Origin: Amanita rubescens
Lineage: Eukaryota > Basidiomycota > Agaricomycetes > Agaricales > Amanitaceae
Assembly (NCBI GenBank): GCA_015039365.1
Contig: WION01000006.1
Span: forward strand, 124,001 to 188,000
Length of the DNA: 64,000 nucleotides
Direction: 5' to 3'
Shown here: piece after piece, positions 46,601 to 53,333 of the stretch
Numbering within the stretch: the first letter of the stretch is position 1
Layout of the letters: every line of letters starts with the position of its first letter
Notes under the pieces: model-generated
The model's input: the letters and a program-made list of their open reading frames with translations, nothing else
Databases searched by the model: none
What the model was told of the DNA's origin: nothing
Position numbers and translations under genes: made by a program

Positions 46601-47085
46601 GGTAGGTCTGACAATACATTAGATGTTTCACTCTTATCTCATATTGAACTGCATAGCATGAACTTTTTGCTATATTTGGAGACAAACAAAGGAACTTTGC
46701 AGTCAGGGTATTTTGTTCTTTTTTTGGGTAGTCACTACACAACTGATGTAATTACAACAAGCCTATTGATTGCCAAGTCTTAGTTTGTGAATTATCCCTT
46801 TTCATTTACTGTATTTATGCTTAAACTTTCAAGCAATTATTATTGTAGCCAAGCTATCATTTTGGATCAATAAACCATTTCTTGCATCAGTCACAGAAGC
46901 CTTAGATCAATACAAGCAAAAAGGCTATATTCAGAAGCTGAAGACTGACATTACTCCTTGCCTTCTGCACTCTGGTCATCAAGATTTTGTCTCATTACTT
47001 TATAGGCAAGCAACTCACATTGATGGTATGTACTTTGCCTAGTGACTCATGCACTGCTACTTATAAACAATTTATGGCAGGATAA
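25620..47085 (+). CDS. P-loop GTPase (G-domain) gene with retroelement-filled intron and single-codon exon array
   Basis: Exon 1 starts at ATG 25620 (MTDTASGPSTLS). Following exons encode the G domain: G1 P-loop GRANAGKTT (about residues 36-44), RGLHDIEHQITYPW, G3 DSQGFESGSTDE, and LHAIWYCIPMD. The exon ending at 26313 (GTGR) joins across a 14.8-kb intron to 41132 (VPLVVIFTKFDG), where TKFD is the G4 nucleotide-specificity motif. Then come CPELTQQTADAID, LFVSTQMNNLDLC and a Trp-rich segment ending FSKFPHFW at 41636, phase 0. After that the reading continues as tiny exons: VDRA (41690-41701), one codon at 41751, MADKQLSETQ (41806-41835), 70 more one-codon exons to 46465, then VSHILVHE (46543-46566). 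The last recognised exon (46849 on) encodes FWINKPFLASVTEALDQYKQ and ends at TAA 47083-47085. The join between 46567 and 46848 is unresolved. Soluble fungal GTPases of this type have unknown roles. This region is more AT-rich than its neighbours. Confidence 0.72.
26415..26721 (-). repeat. gypsy 3' LTR (in element orientation)
   Basis: Copy of 307 nt matching 40795-41101, TG...CA ends, flanked on the left by target duplication GCACT at 26410-26414. Confidence 0.95.
26802..27208 (+). repeat. copia 5' LTR
   Basis: 407 nt, matches 34528-34934. Contains a TATA box TATATAA at 27047-27053, which would place the transcript start in the following ~30 nt. Confidence 0.93.
27209..27220 (+). promoter_or_regulatory. 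copia primer binding site matching initiator tRNA-Met anticodon arm
   Basis: Directly after the LTR the sequence GGTTATGGGCCC is complementary to the anticodon stem-loop of eukaryotic initiator tRNA-Met (GGGCCCATAACC), not to a tRNA 3' end. Drosophila copia uses such a half-tRNA primer. The match covers 12 nt. Confidence 0.8.
28106..28657 (+). CDS. copia leader ORF with Pro-rich region, PPSY motif and hydrophobic C-terminus
   Basis: The frame is open from 28106 to TAA 28655-28657, about 183 codons, but has no ATG until 28409. A pyrimidine tract and TTTTAG end at 28105, so it may be the second exon of a spliced leader mRNA. Residues near the start include LPPSYDAPIPPFP, a WW-domain-type PPxY motif. 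The last 20 residues (RFFWRLLTAYIIIFTSAFLV) form a likely membrane anchor. The stop is one base before the polyprotein ATG (TAATATG). It is absent from textbook copia elements and its function is unknown. If unspliced, only the 82-aa part from 28409 would be made. Confidence 0.5.
   Translation, partial: ERKLDSETSTPLPVYEAEGESFPPTRRLPPSYDAPIPPFPLTLGNRTFIDTPAPISSSSHTRTIVRVVNPDTRFGVTTRGPVTVHNRRDHFLAARLRNGRTLQDEIIHRRRQAAIEEGVPPTLDLWIPPRGTSVAQHIANRRTRRNLERDNQEVENLENRRNFRFFWRLLTAYIIIFTSAFLV
28659..34505 (+). CDS. copia Gag-Pol polyprotein, 1948 aa
   Basis: One uninterrupted ORF. The Gag part (about 1-260) has the UBN2-type capsid fold signature around RVLWRNLANQYG. An Arg-Gly box lies at about 270-290 in place of a CCHC knuckle. 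Aspartic protease DSGASDHF is at about 551. Integrase has the zinc motif from WHKRFGH (about 716) with CEGCLKGK, then catalytic Asp in HMDLM (about 780), SDRGGEF (about 840) and Glu in QQNGRVERM (about 877). Reverse transcriptase carries YVDD at about 1557 and RNase H ADADW at about 1724 with SSTEAEYISL. A charged Ser/Arg/Asp-rich linker separates integrase and reverse transcriptase. All catalytic residues I can check are present. Confidence 0.95.
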   Translation: MSNDLTIPSSIPVLNGTNYKEWERMMRFLLQTKGLFQYLKDDYVHPPRISPLQQFFIDTGVRAAITAQPAVAAVAAHGTHPATPAIPAVEGEPAITQQMVDDAKAVKKAFEDWVVEDDRILGSINMKCSATIQQINSEVNAARVLWRNLANQYGVTTSAGIYNDFQLAVTWKFQDKKDPTQSLNDLLAIINRLSSSGIVLPENVQAMIVLSAVPRHWDNFAAVVLATTEPSDLTIQGILPLIQNEWRRRHPESAATANTSQQQQQPWQQVRGRGRGRARGRGRGAGRGRGGRPYSRPPQGAQTPAPTAPPANQNWPGKVEGQTRGPNWERNRERRKADAAEKKAAKAAEHTMSSAHTVARIGPYDITEPVAGSSKGKQREKDELDFESYKSNRGMGISSDDIDYKNMDIDQEAELYYDDYYYEDNGEQWYETIKKLEMANFLFIEAAMKMVFPKLGHHRRTINSFFEQSVLYDSINYKENLDKTCLVRDKSCDTAIYNANMIERSYNIGNMFKRPFTCLAVNKRKFKDKVHPTCPCPECVEKRTGDTLWMCDSGASDHFTFSRKDFSEYREFPANENHSVKTANGLDRLEGLGTVILEHKLSTGETTLVKLFPVLYMPRATARLISNGRLIRQGLTCKQDEKMVVFSFTDSGRTCIEGHYLMPEDTLVYARGRIIIMNPTLVSGPGLANRNSKLILGRLTKKPNAESIEKLLDYETWHKRFGHPSNEVFSKIPLNVNGWKEVTLPEGKLRCEGCLKGKMKAKPYKLSSKRATRPFELLHMDLMTVPAISYHKYKYIGVIVDDFTSYTWIGLLKTKDQTLEYFTGWYNEFVDPKQPISHLRSDRGGEFVNKAFEEFLKSKGIKHQQTAPYTPQQNGRVERMNQTLSDKAEAMRLDAGCPKSWWEFSFRTAVHVYNRTPLKRTKWKTPLENLLNKKPDVSYFRVFGCEAWVFIPDQRRPDKLSEKSVLCTFVGYESGTKGYRFMTSTNTLVISSQATFFENRFPRKGKTADIITEDLGPIWEAIPQEEPNRPPQNLDLDNLLPENRRRSPSRRRSPGLDRRGASPDRQQSDPSDDSNDDDDGDEFADRQRDFLDDNIRRQREEREQERCDNYRRLRDDWKKGQGIDKQSRLRDQFKRQMSDMFKKRKTPEPFRRTPSPQIKEETPVPSRPITPIPYVSRPPSPRSPMDEDNPFSLNQRDRDEIENPFMTDREFDQFEQRQRDRFREFAQRPRPPPPIISDPGPPSVQIGPRRSGRFPVPRVQKDNAYGDKTPAQIEAEIQQKRDALREQLKDKTPSSSTQDPLSADRNPDRMNESASLLKEIFALKSELKSAEHDHLTRMINESGNEFLHFLLKAAVPLVDNIPYDYRDISKMRSSNPQLYKQWKIAMDDEFKSLQSRDIWDLVDLPKGRNLIRCRWVFDLKTDGRKKARVVAKGFSQRPGLDYDETFSPVARYETIRILLATSVLENWDIQALDVKTAFLYGDLDEDIYMAQPEGFVVKGQESKVYRLRKAIYGLKQASYAWNKQADKSLKSLHFERCLSDSGVYVRKGKNTITICILYVDDILFMGNDDSTIVSIKKKFMEMWECRDLGKIKEYLRIQVNYNRDLGFLVIDQGPYALKVVKRFGLEDCKSVRTPLPAGYAPIKNEGECTPQERSYYQQIIGSLLYLALGTRPDIIYAVILMSQFSSNPSQEHIQKALYIVKYIAHTLNVKIVYSAKGNNKFRAYADADWAADRNTRRSINGYVLMLAGGAVAWTSRKQKTVALSSTEAEYISLSDAARQIAWVENLFYEIGTPIKSILLSVDNQGAIFWAQNPAQEHRSKHIDIRYHFVRELIETKKVVLEYIPTNEQNADLMTKNLSFEKVKFFRERLGLSLEEYPTSTNALIKRPDRLETEEIRDLTKFILDWQNLELDGIDRLSHRKLMELLDGLIDQQESDIDPFYDENIIDFK
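34519..34525 (+). promoter_or_regulatory. copia polypurine tract
   Basis: GAAGGGG just before the 3' LTR (2 nt away), the expected site for plus-strand priming. Confidence 0.6.
34528..34934 (+). repeat. copia 3' LTR
   Basis: 407 nt, matches 26802-27208; followed by target duplication CTCAC at 34935-34939. Confidence 0.93.
35214..39302 (-). pseudogene. gypsy Pol polyprotein, split by one in-frame TGA
   Basis: The frame runs from ATG 39300-39302 to a stop at 35214 with a single TGA at 36726-36728 (codon 859). Upstream of it: protease ALIDSGCMMSA (about 144), reverse transcriptase with VVIYMDDILVFSK (about 506), and RNase H TDASDFAIAAIL (about 652). Downstream in the same frame: integrase zinc motif HPGV...CHQCQINKP, catalytic core SVDLIGPLV, SDRGTQFVSGF and HPQTDGQTERVNQ, then a chromodomain (YEVEAVKGVR, FLVKWKGLPEEENTWEP). 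No other break was seen. A CGA-to-TGA change would explain it. Read-through is possible but nothing around the stop suggests it, so the element is probably disabled or dependent on others. Confidence 0.88.
39299..40636 (-). CDS. gypsy Gag, 445 aa, CCHC zinc knuckle
   Basis: ATG near 40634-40636, TGA at 39299-39301. The first ~25 residues contain a hydrophobic stretch (ALPAALTAIALAGFTYL). A Gln/Glu/Arg coiled coil (about 80-120) and capsid-like region follow, with the zinc knuckle CYNCGKIGHIAKYC at about 395-408. The Gag stop overlaps the Pol start as ATGA, so Pol would be reached by re-initiation or by a frameshift. Confidence 0.9.
   Translation of the reverse strand: MALPAALTAIALAGFTYLMRRNRIQVVQPTFNEHGDITGAISATAVPTMETIATETEDATIAAAAMGANIANVIEQLRVQNENFQRQLAQQQQEFERQLGREQRAAERADRDADRLRTRPPELKIEPPEHYEGEPAEIDSWLRRMNYYFVQVRLTEDIARVTYAIQRIRKGKGNRASNWANGKIGEIAQNDEERIRFATTYPGRTCTHYQACTEVPAEAATGDHPEWERYEFIHKPPFVNWNAFAEEARQYFLTTETRDEAIKKLRELKQGDKTIEEYIIEFKGWAQLSGFDEIALIDQFKKGVKIGVGRRVIELGNPGDGSAPGQLQAWYTRATEIEKHFREAERYYGKREFKVTRTNAQAGPSQPKKETITVKVKDENAMDVDQTPTTRPPPKCYNCGKIGHIAKYCKGKTVIRRQAVGDYFGSMTEEEKTEMKEKLGFVRDQ
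40781..40792 (-). promoter_or_regulatory. gypsy self-primer binding site
   Basis: Two nucleotides inside the 5' LTR (minus orientation) the sequence AGCTTGTTGCTT is perfectly complementary over 12 nt to AAGCAACAAGCT inside the LTR at 40947-40958. It does not resemble a tRNA 3' end (no TGG start). This is the arrangement used by Tf1-type self-priming elements, in which the 5' end of the RNA folds back as primer. Confidence 0.7.
40795..41101 (-). repeat. gypsy 5' LTR with promoter and self-primer
   Basis: 307 nt. On the minus strand a TATATAA box (40985-40991) precedes the self-complementary 12-mer at 40947-40958 by about 30 nt, so transcripts would begin at or beside the 12-mer. Followed on the right by GCACT at 41102-41106. 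Confidence 0.9.
41751..46465 (+). other. array of 71 candidate single-codon (3-nt) exons in the GTPase gene
   Basis: Between an AG acceptor and a GT (or GC) donor there are exactly 3 nt, 71 times. The only longer exon inside the run is 41806-41835 (30 nt). Exon starts include 41751, 41887, 41941, 41991, 42057, 42116, 42165, 42231, 42294, 42356, 42412, 42469, 42527, 42593, 42655, 42728, 42788, 42842, 42927, 42993, 43059 and continue at 55-82 nt spacing to 46463. Introns measure 46-82 nt. The phase entering the array is 0, so each exon is one codon. Tally: GGA 15, CTT 13, CGA 8, GAA 8, TTT 4, AAA 4, CAA 3, GAT 3, AGA, ATT and GAG 2 each, and TGG, ACA, TAT, GTT, CAG, CTA, CGT once. No stop codon occurs. 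Exons 2-17 would spell WFKQGKKDTDREIEYD; the rest is mainly Gly, Leu, Arg and Glu. Seen directly: spacing, signals, codons. Inferred: that they are spliced as exons. Confidence 0.7.
42791..46322 (+). repeat. tandem intron-like repeat, unit about 58-85 nt, roughly 50 copies
   Basis: Each unit reads GTGAGTGACATTGCACATTT, then a T/G/A-rich stretch with GAAAGGCAGTCTCATCACAT, a pyrimidine tract TCTTTTCCT and a branch/acceptor end ATGACCAACAG, then 3 variable nt. Units differ by substitutions and small indels, mostly in the middle, while the splice signals at both ends are kept. The array therefore consists of head-to-tail introns. To the left (41637-42790) the introns no longer share this sequence. 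Confidence 0.88.
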
Positions 47086-47909
47086 AACATACAAGTACAC
47101 CACAGTGGTACTATCTGGCAGGTGATTCATTGGCAGCATTGCCTTTGCATTGACTCAGAGCTCATACATATATGTATTTGCACAGACATAGATGTTTCTC
47201 CAATACTATGCATTCCCTTGGTTGTTGTAACTTTCTTTTTGATGTAGACATATAAATCATATGGTTGTTGGCAATATATTCAGACAGTAGAAGGCATCCA
47301 TAAAATGATAGCTACTCTGTGGCAATAGCTCCCCCAGGTCCTGCAAGTGTAAACCTAACTCATGATGATCACAAATGGTTAATAATGAATACAAATTCTC
47401 TAAATTTTAATCCATATCATTGATCAGAGTCATGAGAGATGATCAAAGAAGAAAGAAATATGATGGTCATGATGAATCCCTTCTGCTTCAAGTTGGCCTG
47501 ACTGGATTCATCATTGATCACTGATGATCATGACAAAATCATGATGCAATCAGGCAAAATAGTACCAATTGACCAATTCTGTGGCACATACATATGTACT
47601 ACACACTCACTATTAGCATGACTTTTGACCCTAACTTCTTGCTAATGGAGGTAGGGGGACACTGCCACCATAACTGACCATATTTGGACAGCGCATCACA
47701 TCATGTCTTCTGCAGTGAACAGTCAACTTCACTGAGTTGAATAATCCAAGAGAGGAACAGGTGCAGATACATTGTGGGCAGCTGTTGGTGTTTGTGGCAA
47801 GGACCATGGGAAGTTAGCTGACATCACACTGGAGTGACACCTGAGTGTTCCCCCTATCTTTCTTGAACGCAATTCACCGTCCGCATTTGGACAGCGCGTC
47901 ACGCGTGTC
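47086..47909. other. intergenic, AT-rich, no gene recognised
   Basis: Downstream of the GTPase stop. Rich in TGATGATC/ATCATGA-type words around 47360-47545. No coding frame worth reporting; includes the 5' region of the WD40 gene that follows. Confidence 0.4.
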
Positions 47910-49433
47910 ATGTCTTCGCCACCGCCACCATCCCCAACACACATCCTCCGTTCCCACTCATCGCCAATCAGCGCGCTCTACATATCCGACGACAATAACC
48001 GTATCTATTCCGGCGACGCGACGGGAACAATTGTTCTCACCTCTACGCGAACGCTTCGCCCAATTTCCAAATGGAAAGCGCACAAAGAAGGCATTTTGGG
48101 CGTAGAAGAGTGGGATTCTGTTATTGTAACGTCCGTATGGAGGTTCTTTTGCGTTCCTCAAAAAGTCACGATAACGAAACAGCCACGCGAGAGATAACAA
48201 GTTGCACGTATGGGATCGGGTCGAAGAGCCTCCTGCGTCGATGCGTATTGGCTCGACTGCTGCTCTGGTCGATTTGCCTGTTCCGTCGTTGAGATACTCG
48301 CTGGATGTGAACGCGCTCAACTTTTGTCGGTTCTCTTTGTTGAGATACCCTCCTTCTCCGAGCTCGGAGCGAACTACTCAGGGGCTTGTTGCACTTCCGA
48401 ATTTGGTCGAGAGTGGTGCGGTGAGTGCGGATTTAGTTACGCGTTTGTTTGATCGATAGAAGCGTATGTGTGCTACAGGCGGATATATGGGCTTTACACG
48501 AATGCGATAGAATCCATGCCGCGATCGGGCGAGAGTTGACCACCAAGGCAGAAGGGGGTAGAGGGACTTTTGGTGTGTTTTGCGCGTTCGCCATCTATTC
48601 GGGCGGCTCACATTGAAGACAGGTATCATCATGTCGATGCACCTTTACCTCTCTGAACGAGAGGGGGTTTCAGACACCACTCTACCCACGACAAATCTAC
48701 GTTTGTTAGGTGCGTACGAAAGCGGAAGTGTGATAAACTGGAAGTATACGCGGAAGGAAAAAGTGAAATCTGTCGAGGGCGCGGGATGGGAGAAGGTTTG
48801 GAATATCAAGCTGCATACTGAGTCTAGTACGCGCCGGTCCTTGCAAAGTTGGGATGTGGAGAACTGATGAGAGCAGTCATGGCGATGCGCGTGTCTAAGA
48901 TGAACCATTTTGCGTTGACTGTGTCGGCTGACAACCTCATTGGAAGATACGATCTCAAGGCGCGTCGTGGGTTCTTCCTCTGTCGATGGATCCGAGATTG
49001 ATTGCCAATTATAGGACGAGTCTGCTGATCCGGAAAAGAGCTGTAGGGTTTTCAGAACACAGCATCCTGGGAATGGCAGTATAGCTATTCACGACGAAGA
49101 ACGGGTATGTGCTATTGGAGGGTGGGATGGGGAGTAGGTTTTTTTCTTTTTGTTTTCCGTTGCTCGTTACGCGAAGTTGATGGGGTTGATAGCATCCACC
49201 TGTACTCGACGAAATCGTGCAAGCCTCTCGGTACGCTTCAGTATCACAAGGTAGCCTGTCAGGCGTTGGAGTTTGCCCACGCACAGTGGACTGATGAAGA
49301 TGACGAAGATGAAGACGATGAGAAAGAAAAAATAAAACGGTCGCGGTGGTTAGTATCTGGTGGAAAGGATCACCGCGCGGTCATTTGGGAGCTCATGGAT
49401 TTTAACAAAAAGCGGAAAGAGGGCGACTATTAA
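47910..49433 (+). CDS. ASA1: ASTRA-associated protein 1 (Asa1), WD40 repeat protein
   Basis: ATG 47910, stop at 49433. The N-terminus reads THILRSHSSPISALYIS then RIYSGDATGTIVLTSTRTL and KWKAHKEGILGVEEW, a WD40 start typical of Asa1. After the first intron (donor inside IVT) come ARDNKLHVWDR and the distinctive SLDVNALNFCRFS. Later blocks are GIIMSMHL, LRLLGAYESGSVI, FALTVSADNLIGRYDLK, HPGNGSIAIHDEERVCAIGG, LYSTKSCKPLGTLQYHK and RWLVSGGKDHRAVIWEL. At least six short introns are needed; the one at 48960-49014 begins with GC. An acidic loop (DEDDEDEDDEKEK) precedes the last blade. Asa1 belongs to the ASTRA/TTT assembly network that helps mature PIKK kinases such as Tra1. All exons stay in frame. 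Confidence 0.85.
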
Positions 49434-49517
49434 AGACTATTATTACTCGACGCCAATAAGTTACAAAGTAAAAATAAAACAATGTACAATCTCGCTACTT
49501 AAATAGATAAATATGGG

Positions 49518-50744
49518 TCACATTAGGCCAGCGGCCTGCAGGTCCCTTGTTAGGCGTGCTTCTGCAAGGGCACTTTGGCTGGGAAGTATGAGCATACCAC
49601 CATGCTCATCAAAGCGCATGCGCGAGTTGGGGTCATCAGCCATCATAGGAACGCCTAAGGCGGCGGTGAGTTGCCGTCTGATGGCCCTGTCCCTTTCGAC
49701 TCGTTCTGGGGTAACTGCCTGTGTCTGAGAAGAGCGAAGGGAAGATTCCCATCGTTTGACGCGCCAGTAGCCAACGGTGGAATATAAAAGAAGTAACCAA
49801 CCTGTATCGAAAAGTTAAGCGTGTGGCATTGCGGAAATACGAAGAGACAAACCGATGGTCATGAGTAGTATCGACAACCAGTCCTTTGATGTAAAAGCGA
49901 TCCCGTCGACTGGGACGGGCGCCTTTGGGTTGGGATCAGTGTCATTGAGTACAGGCGGTAATTTGTCTTTTCCTAGCTGGGTGTCGTCTTCCAGTAGAGC
50001 GGTGCGTGAGTAGAGAGCGTATTGAATGAGCGTGAGGCCGAGACCGACTCTAGATCCGTATTTCGCAGCATGGCTTGTGTGGAGGATGTATGTAAGAAAG
50101 AAGCCGATAAACTGGAAAAGATACGAGACGAGGATGTTGAGGATGAAAATAATGACCGAGCCAGCGGGTAGATCGTCAACGAGGATGCTAGATGGATCAG
50201 AAGGGGCGTGAACGACGGTTTCCCAGTAAGGAGGGACGGCGTCTGCGCGGGCATCGTCGTACGATGGTAGATTTTCGCGTAGTAGAGTCTCTTCGGGTAC
50301 GAGATAGACATCACCGTTTTCTGCAGTGATTGTACGCTGCGGTTGCGGTTTTGCCATGACGTTTGCAAAAACGCCATCGTTTTCTATGCCACCACCAACG
50401 GGGTGGTGTGAATCTGAGGTAGACACTCTTGTGTAGTATTGGGGTAGGAGAGCACCTGCTGCTCTGCGGATAAAAGAAGGTCTTTGAGGGGATGTAGGAA
50501 TCGGTGATGTGGGGATACGACCATTTGAGTTGCCAATGTCATTTGGCCTGGCGCGGTCAGATGGATGAAGTGGAGAACCTGGGGGAGGGTGATCGTATGA
50601 ATAGTCGCGCTCAAAGTCGTATGCACCTGGCCGTCGCAATGGACTGTGAGGGAAATCATGGTGCTCGTCGTCATCGTCGCCAGCAAAGGCCGCGTCGAGC
50701 TCGTCGACGTCGTTGTTAGGGATTGGGACATAACGTGTAGTCAT
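49518..50744 (-). CDS. BSD2: Bsd2/Ndfip-like Rsp5 adaptor, three membrane helices
   Basis: The frame is open from ATG 50790-50792, but a second ATG at 50742-50744 (MTTRYVPIPNNDVDE) fits the family better and is used here. The N-terminal ~175 residues are cytosolic and Pro-rich. A PY-like cluster, LPSYDDARADAVPPYWE, precedes three hydrophobic segments: SVIIFILNILVSYLFQF, GLGLTLIQYALYS, and a third (DWLSILLMTIG) that continues after a short intron into WLLLLYSTVGYW. The tail ends RDLQAAGLM, stop TGA 49518-49520. Bsd2 is an ER/Golgi-endosome protein that recruits the ubiquitin ligase Rsp5 to membrane cargo such as metal transporters. Adaptor role is inferred from architecture. It shares its 5' end with the divergent SelO gene. 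Confidence 0.75.
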
Positions 50745-50769
50745 GGGAGAGAAGCGCGTAGTGATTGTG

Positions 50770-53266
50770 ATGCCAGCACGGACTGTCACCATCTCGAGTT
50801 TGCCCGTTGCGCCGTCAACTCAGCTACTAATTCACCGTCTCACTCCGGACCCTCACACTCCATCTCCGGCCGTATTCCGGTCCACTGTACTCAATACAAC
50901 TCCAAGTATCCAACGCAGAGCTCGTCTTTTAGCACCCAACGCTCACTTTTCTTACGTCACCCCATTTCCTCTCTCATTTCCATATAACATTCACATCCCA
51001 ACCGATCACAAGGCAACTTATATTGAATCTTGGCTTGCAGACCGTGAAGCCATTCATCCACAGCTTAATAAATACTACCCAAAGAACCGCGATCAACCTC
51101 GCATTCTCATTGGCCTCTCAGAGCTTACCCTCAAAGACTGTCTGCCAAATCTCCATGTTGGCGACGCATTTGCCACTCTAGGTACTCCATCCCTCTCCGA
51201 TCCTTTTGCAGACGATGGCGATCCCACTCCCTCCAACGTCGACGAGGAGATACAAGCACGCCAAGACCTCATCGACGTCCTGAGTGGCCATGCCGTCTTA
51301 ATGTCTACCGAGACAACTGACGATCCCCACACCGGCTTTGCACCTTGGTCTCTTCGCTACAGCGGTCACCAGTTTGGCAACTGGGCAGGCCAGCTAGGTG
51401 ACGGCCGTGCAATTTCTATTTGTAAGCTTGTCCCATTACCGTCCAACGCGTTGACTCAACGCAGCAGTGACTACTCCCCATCCTTCTGATCCTAATCTCA
51501 CCTATGAGCTCCAGCTCAAAGGACCTGGACGCACCCCTTTTTCGAGGACCGCAGATGGTCTCGCCGTCCTCCGCTCGTCTATTCGAGAATACCTTTGTTC
51601 AGAAGGTGACCATAGTTACGCCATACTCGCAACGTACTAATCAGGATCTTATAGCCATGAACGCGCTCTCCGTCCCAACTACTCGAGCATTGGCATTGAT
51701 ATCGTTACCCGCTTTGCCTGTTGAGCGCGAGAAACTGGAGCAAGCCTGTATACTTACCCGTGTTGCCCCATCCTTTATTCGTATAGGCTGCTTTGAAGCT
51801 TTTAATGGACCTTCAATTGGCTTTGGTGGCGTTGGCCAGCAAAAGCCTCATTGGGATGGCCTTCGTATCCTGGGCGAATGGGTTACCCAACGCGTCCTCA
51901 AACTGAACATACCAGAAGGCGAACCGTGGGGTAGAGCTCTCCTGTTCGACGTTGCCCAGAGAAACGCGAAAATGGTGGCTGCCTGGCAAGCTTACGGTTT
52001 CATGCACGGGGTTATCAATACTGACAAGTGGGTCTAACGTGTTGTTTAAGCTTTCCTAACCTTTTTGTTTAGCGTTTCCATTCTTGGATTGACGATTGAT
52101 TATGGTAGGTTGTTGTTCGTCACAACAGCCCGATCTCCTGTTAATGGATGTATGTAGGTCCATATGCATTTATGGACGTTTTCGATACCTTCCATGTTTG
52201 TAACCACACGGATGCAGAAGGGAGATATGCATATAGAGTAAGTTGATTGCCATACATAATGAATCTGCTATTGACCTTTGGTCTAGTACCAACCCGATAT
52301 GATGTGTGCTTCGTCTTTTATCCAGCGTGCCCTATGCTCATCGTTTGTGTCAAAGTGTTTATGCCATTCAAGCCTTGCTCAATTCGCTTGCACCTCTCGT
52401 CGGTGCAGAATCAAGTCTTGGAAAGGCCGTCCTGCCAGGTTGGGCGGACAACGCATCCGAAGAGCAACTGGAGGAGTGGCGCAAGAAGGGTCTCGAAATC
52501 CAAGACGAACTTGTCAAACTGACGCAAGAAGTAACTGCAAAAGAGTACGGCAAGTTGATGCGCAAGGCAAGTTGTATCTGCCAAAGTGTTAATCATACTC
52601 ATTCTACCGAAGCGACTCGCATTGAGACGCGAGGTTTCTACAGACGAATCTCAGCTTGTTAAGCCTCTGCTTAGTTTCATGGAGTCAAACAAGCTTGATT
52701 TTTCTTCTACGTTCCGCCTCCTCTGCGATTTCAGGCCCTCCATGATCGAGGCATCTGAGGCCCCAGAGCTGCAGGTTCTTATCAAGCGTATTCTCGCTAC
52801 ATCTCCCTATCCGGAACTTATGGATGTCAGTCGAGCAACGCAAGAGTTGATGGGGTGGCTTGATAAGTACGCGGCGCGAATCGAAAGCGAAAGAGATGAA
52901 TGGGGTACTGCTGCTGATTTACTGGACGCGGAACGGCGAACGGCCGCTAGGGCTACCAATCCCCGGTTCATCCTCAGGCAATGGCTTCTCGAAGAGGTGA
53001 TTTCCAAGGTGGAGAAGGATGTAGATAGCGGGAAGAGAATCCTTGCTAAAGTATTACAAGTGAGTCTACTTCTTTCAACATCAAGATATCAAGTGGGCTG
53101 ATCACTGGAGTCAAAGATGGCCGTGAATCCATTCGAACCGTGGGGTGCGGAGGATGAATTTGATAAAGATGACAATTCGTTAGAGCCAGAACAGAGAGAG
53201 GAAAGAAGATATTGCGGAATCGGAGCAAAGAGGATGTTGGGATTCCAGTGCAGTTGCTCCAGCTAA
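50770..53266 (+). CDS. SelO-family protein adenylyltransferase (YdiU/UPF0061)
   Basis: The most likely start is ATG 50770 ([13 protein letters not shown]), although the frame has another ATG at 50743. Family blocks appear in order over several exons: [51 protein letters not shown], the [17 protein letters not shown] exon, [19 protein letters not shown], and [23 protein letters not shown] split by introns. The protein ends with [11 protein letters not shown] and CSCSS at TAA 53264-53266. SelO proteins have a pseudokinase fold with inverted ATP and transfer AMP to Ser, Thr or Tyr, acting in mitochondrial redox regulation. Human SelO has selenocysteine third from the end; here a Cys stands at the same place. 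Divergent from the Bsd2-like gene. Confidence 0.88.
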
Positions 53267-53333
53267 ACGCTCATAGAAGAAATTGTACATTATTTTCATT
53301 TATGCCAAATCGTAAATTCCTCTGTGGGGAGGT

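Noticed and set aside
41637..46848. A single 5-kb intron containing a minisatellite
   Set aside because: Not excluded, and kept as the main alternative. Less favoured because non-homologous units also keep the exact 3-nt spacing, in-frame longer exons (30 and 24 nt) lie inside, and no stop codon occurs.
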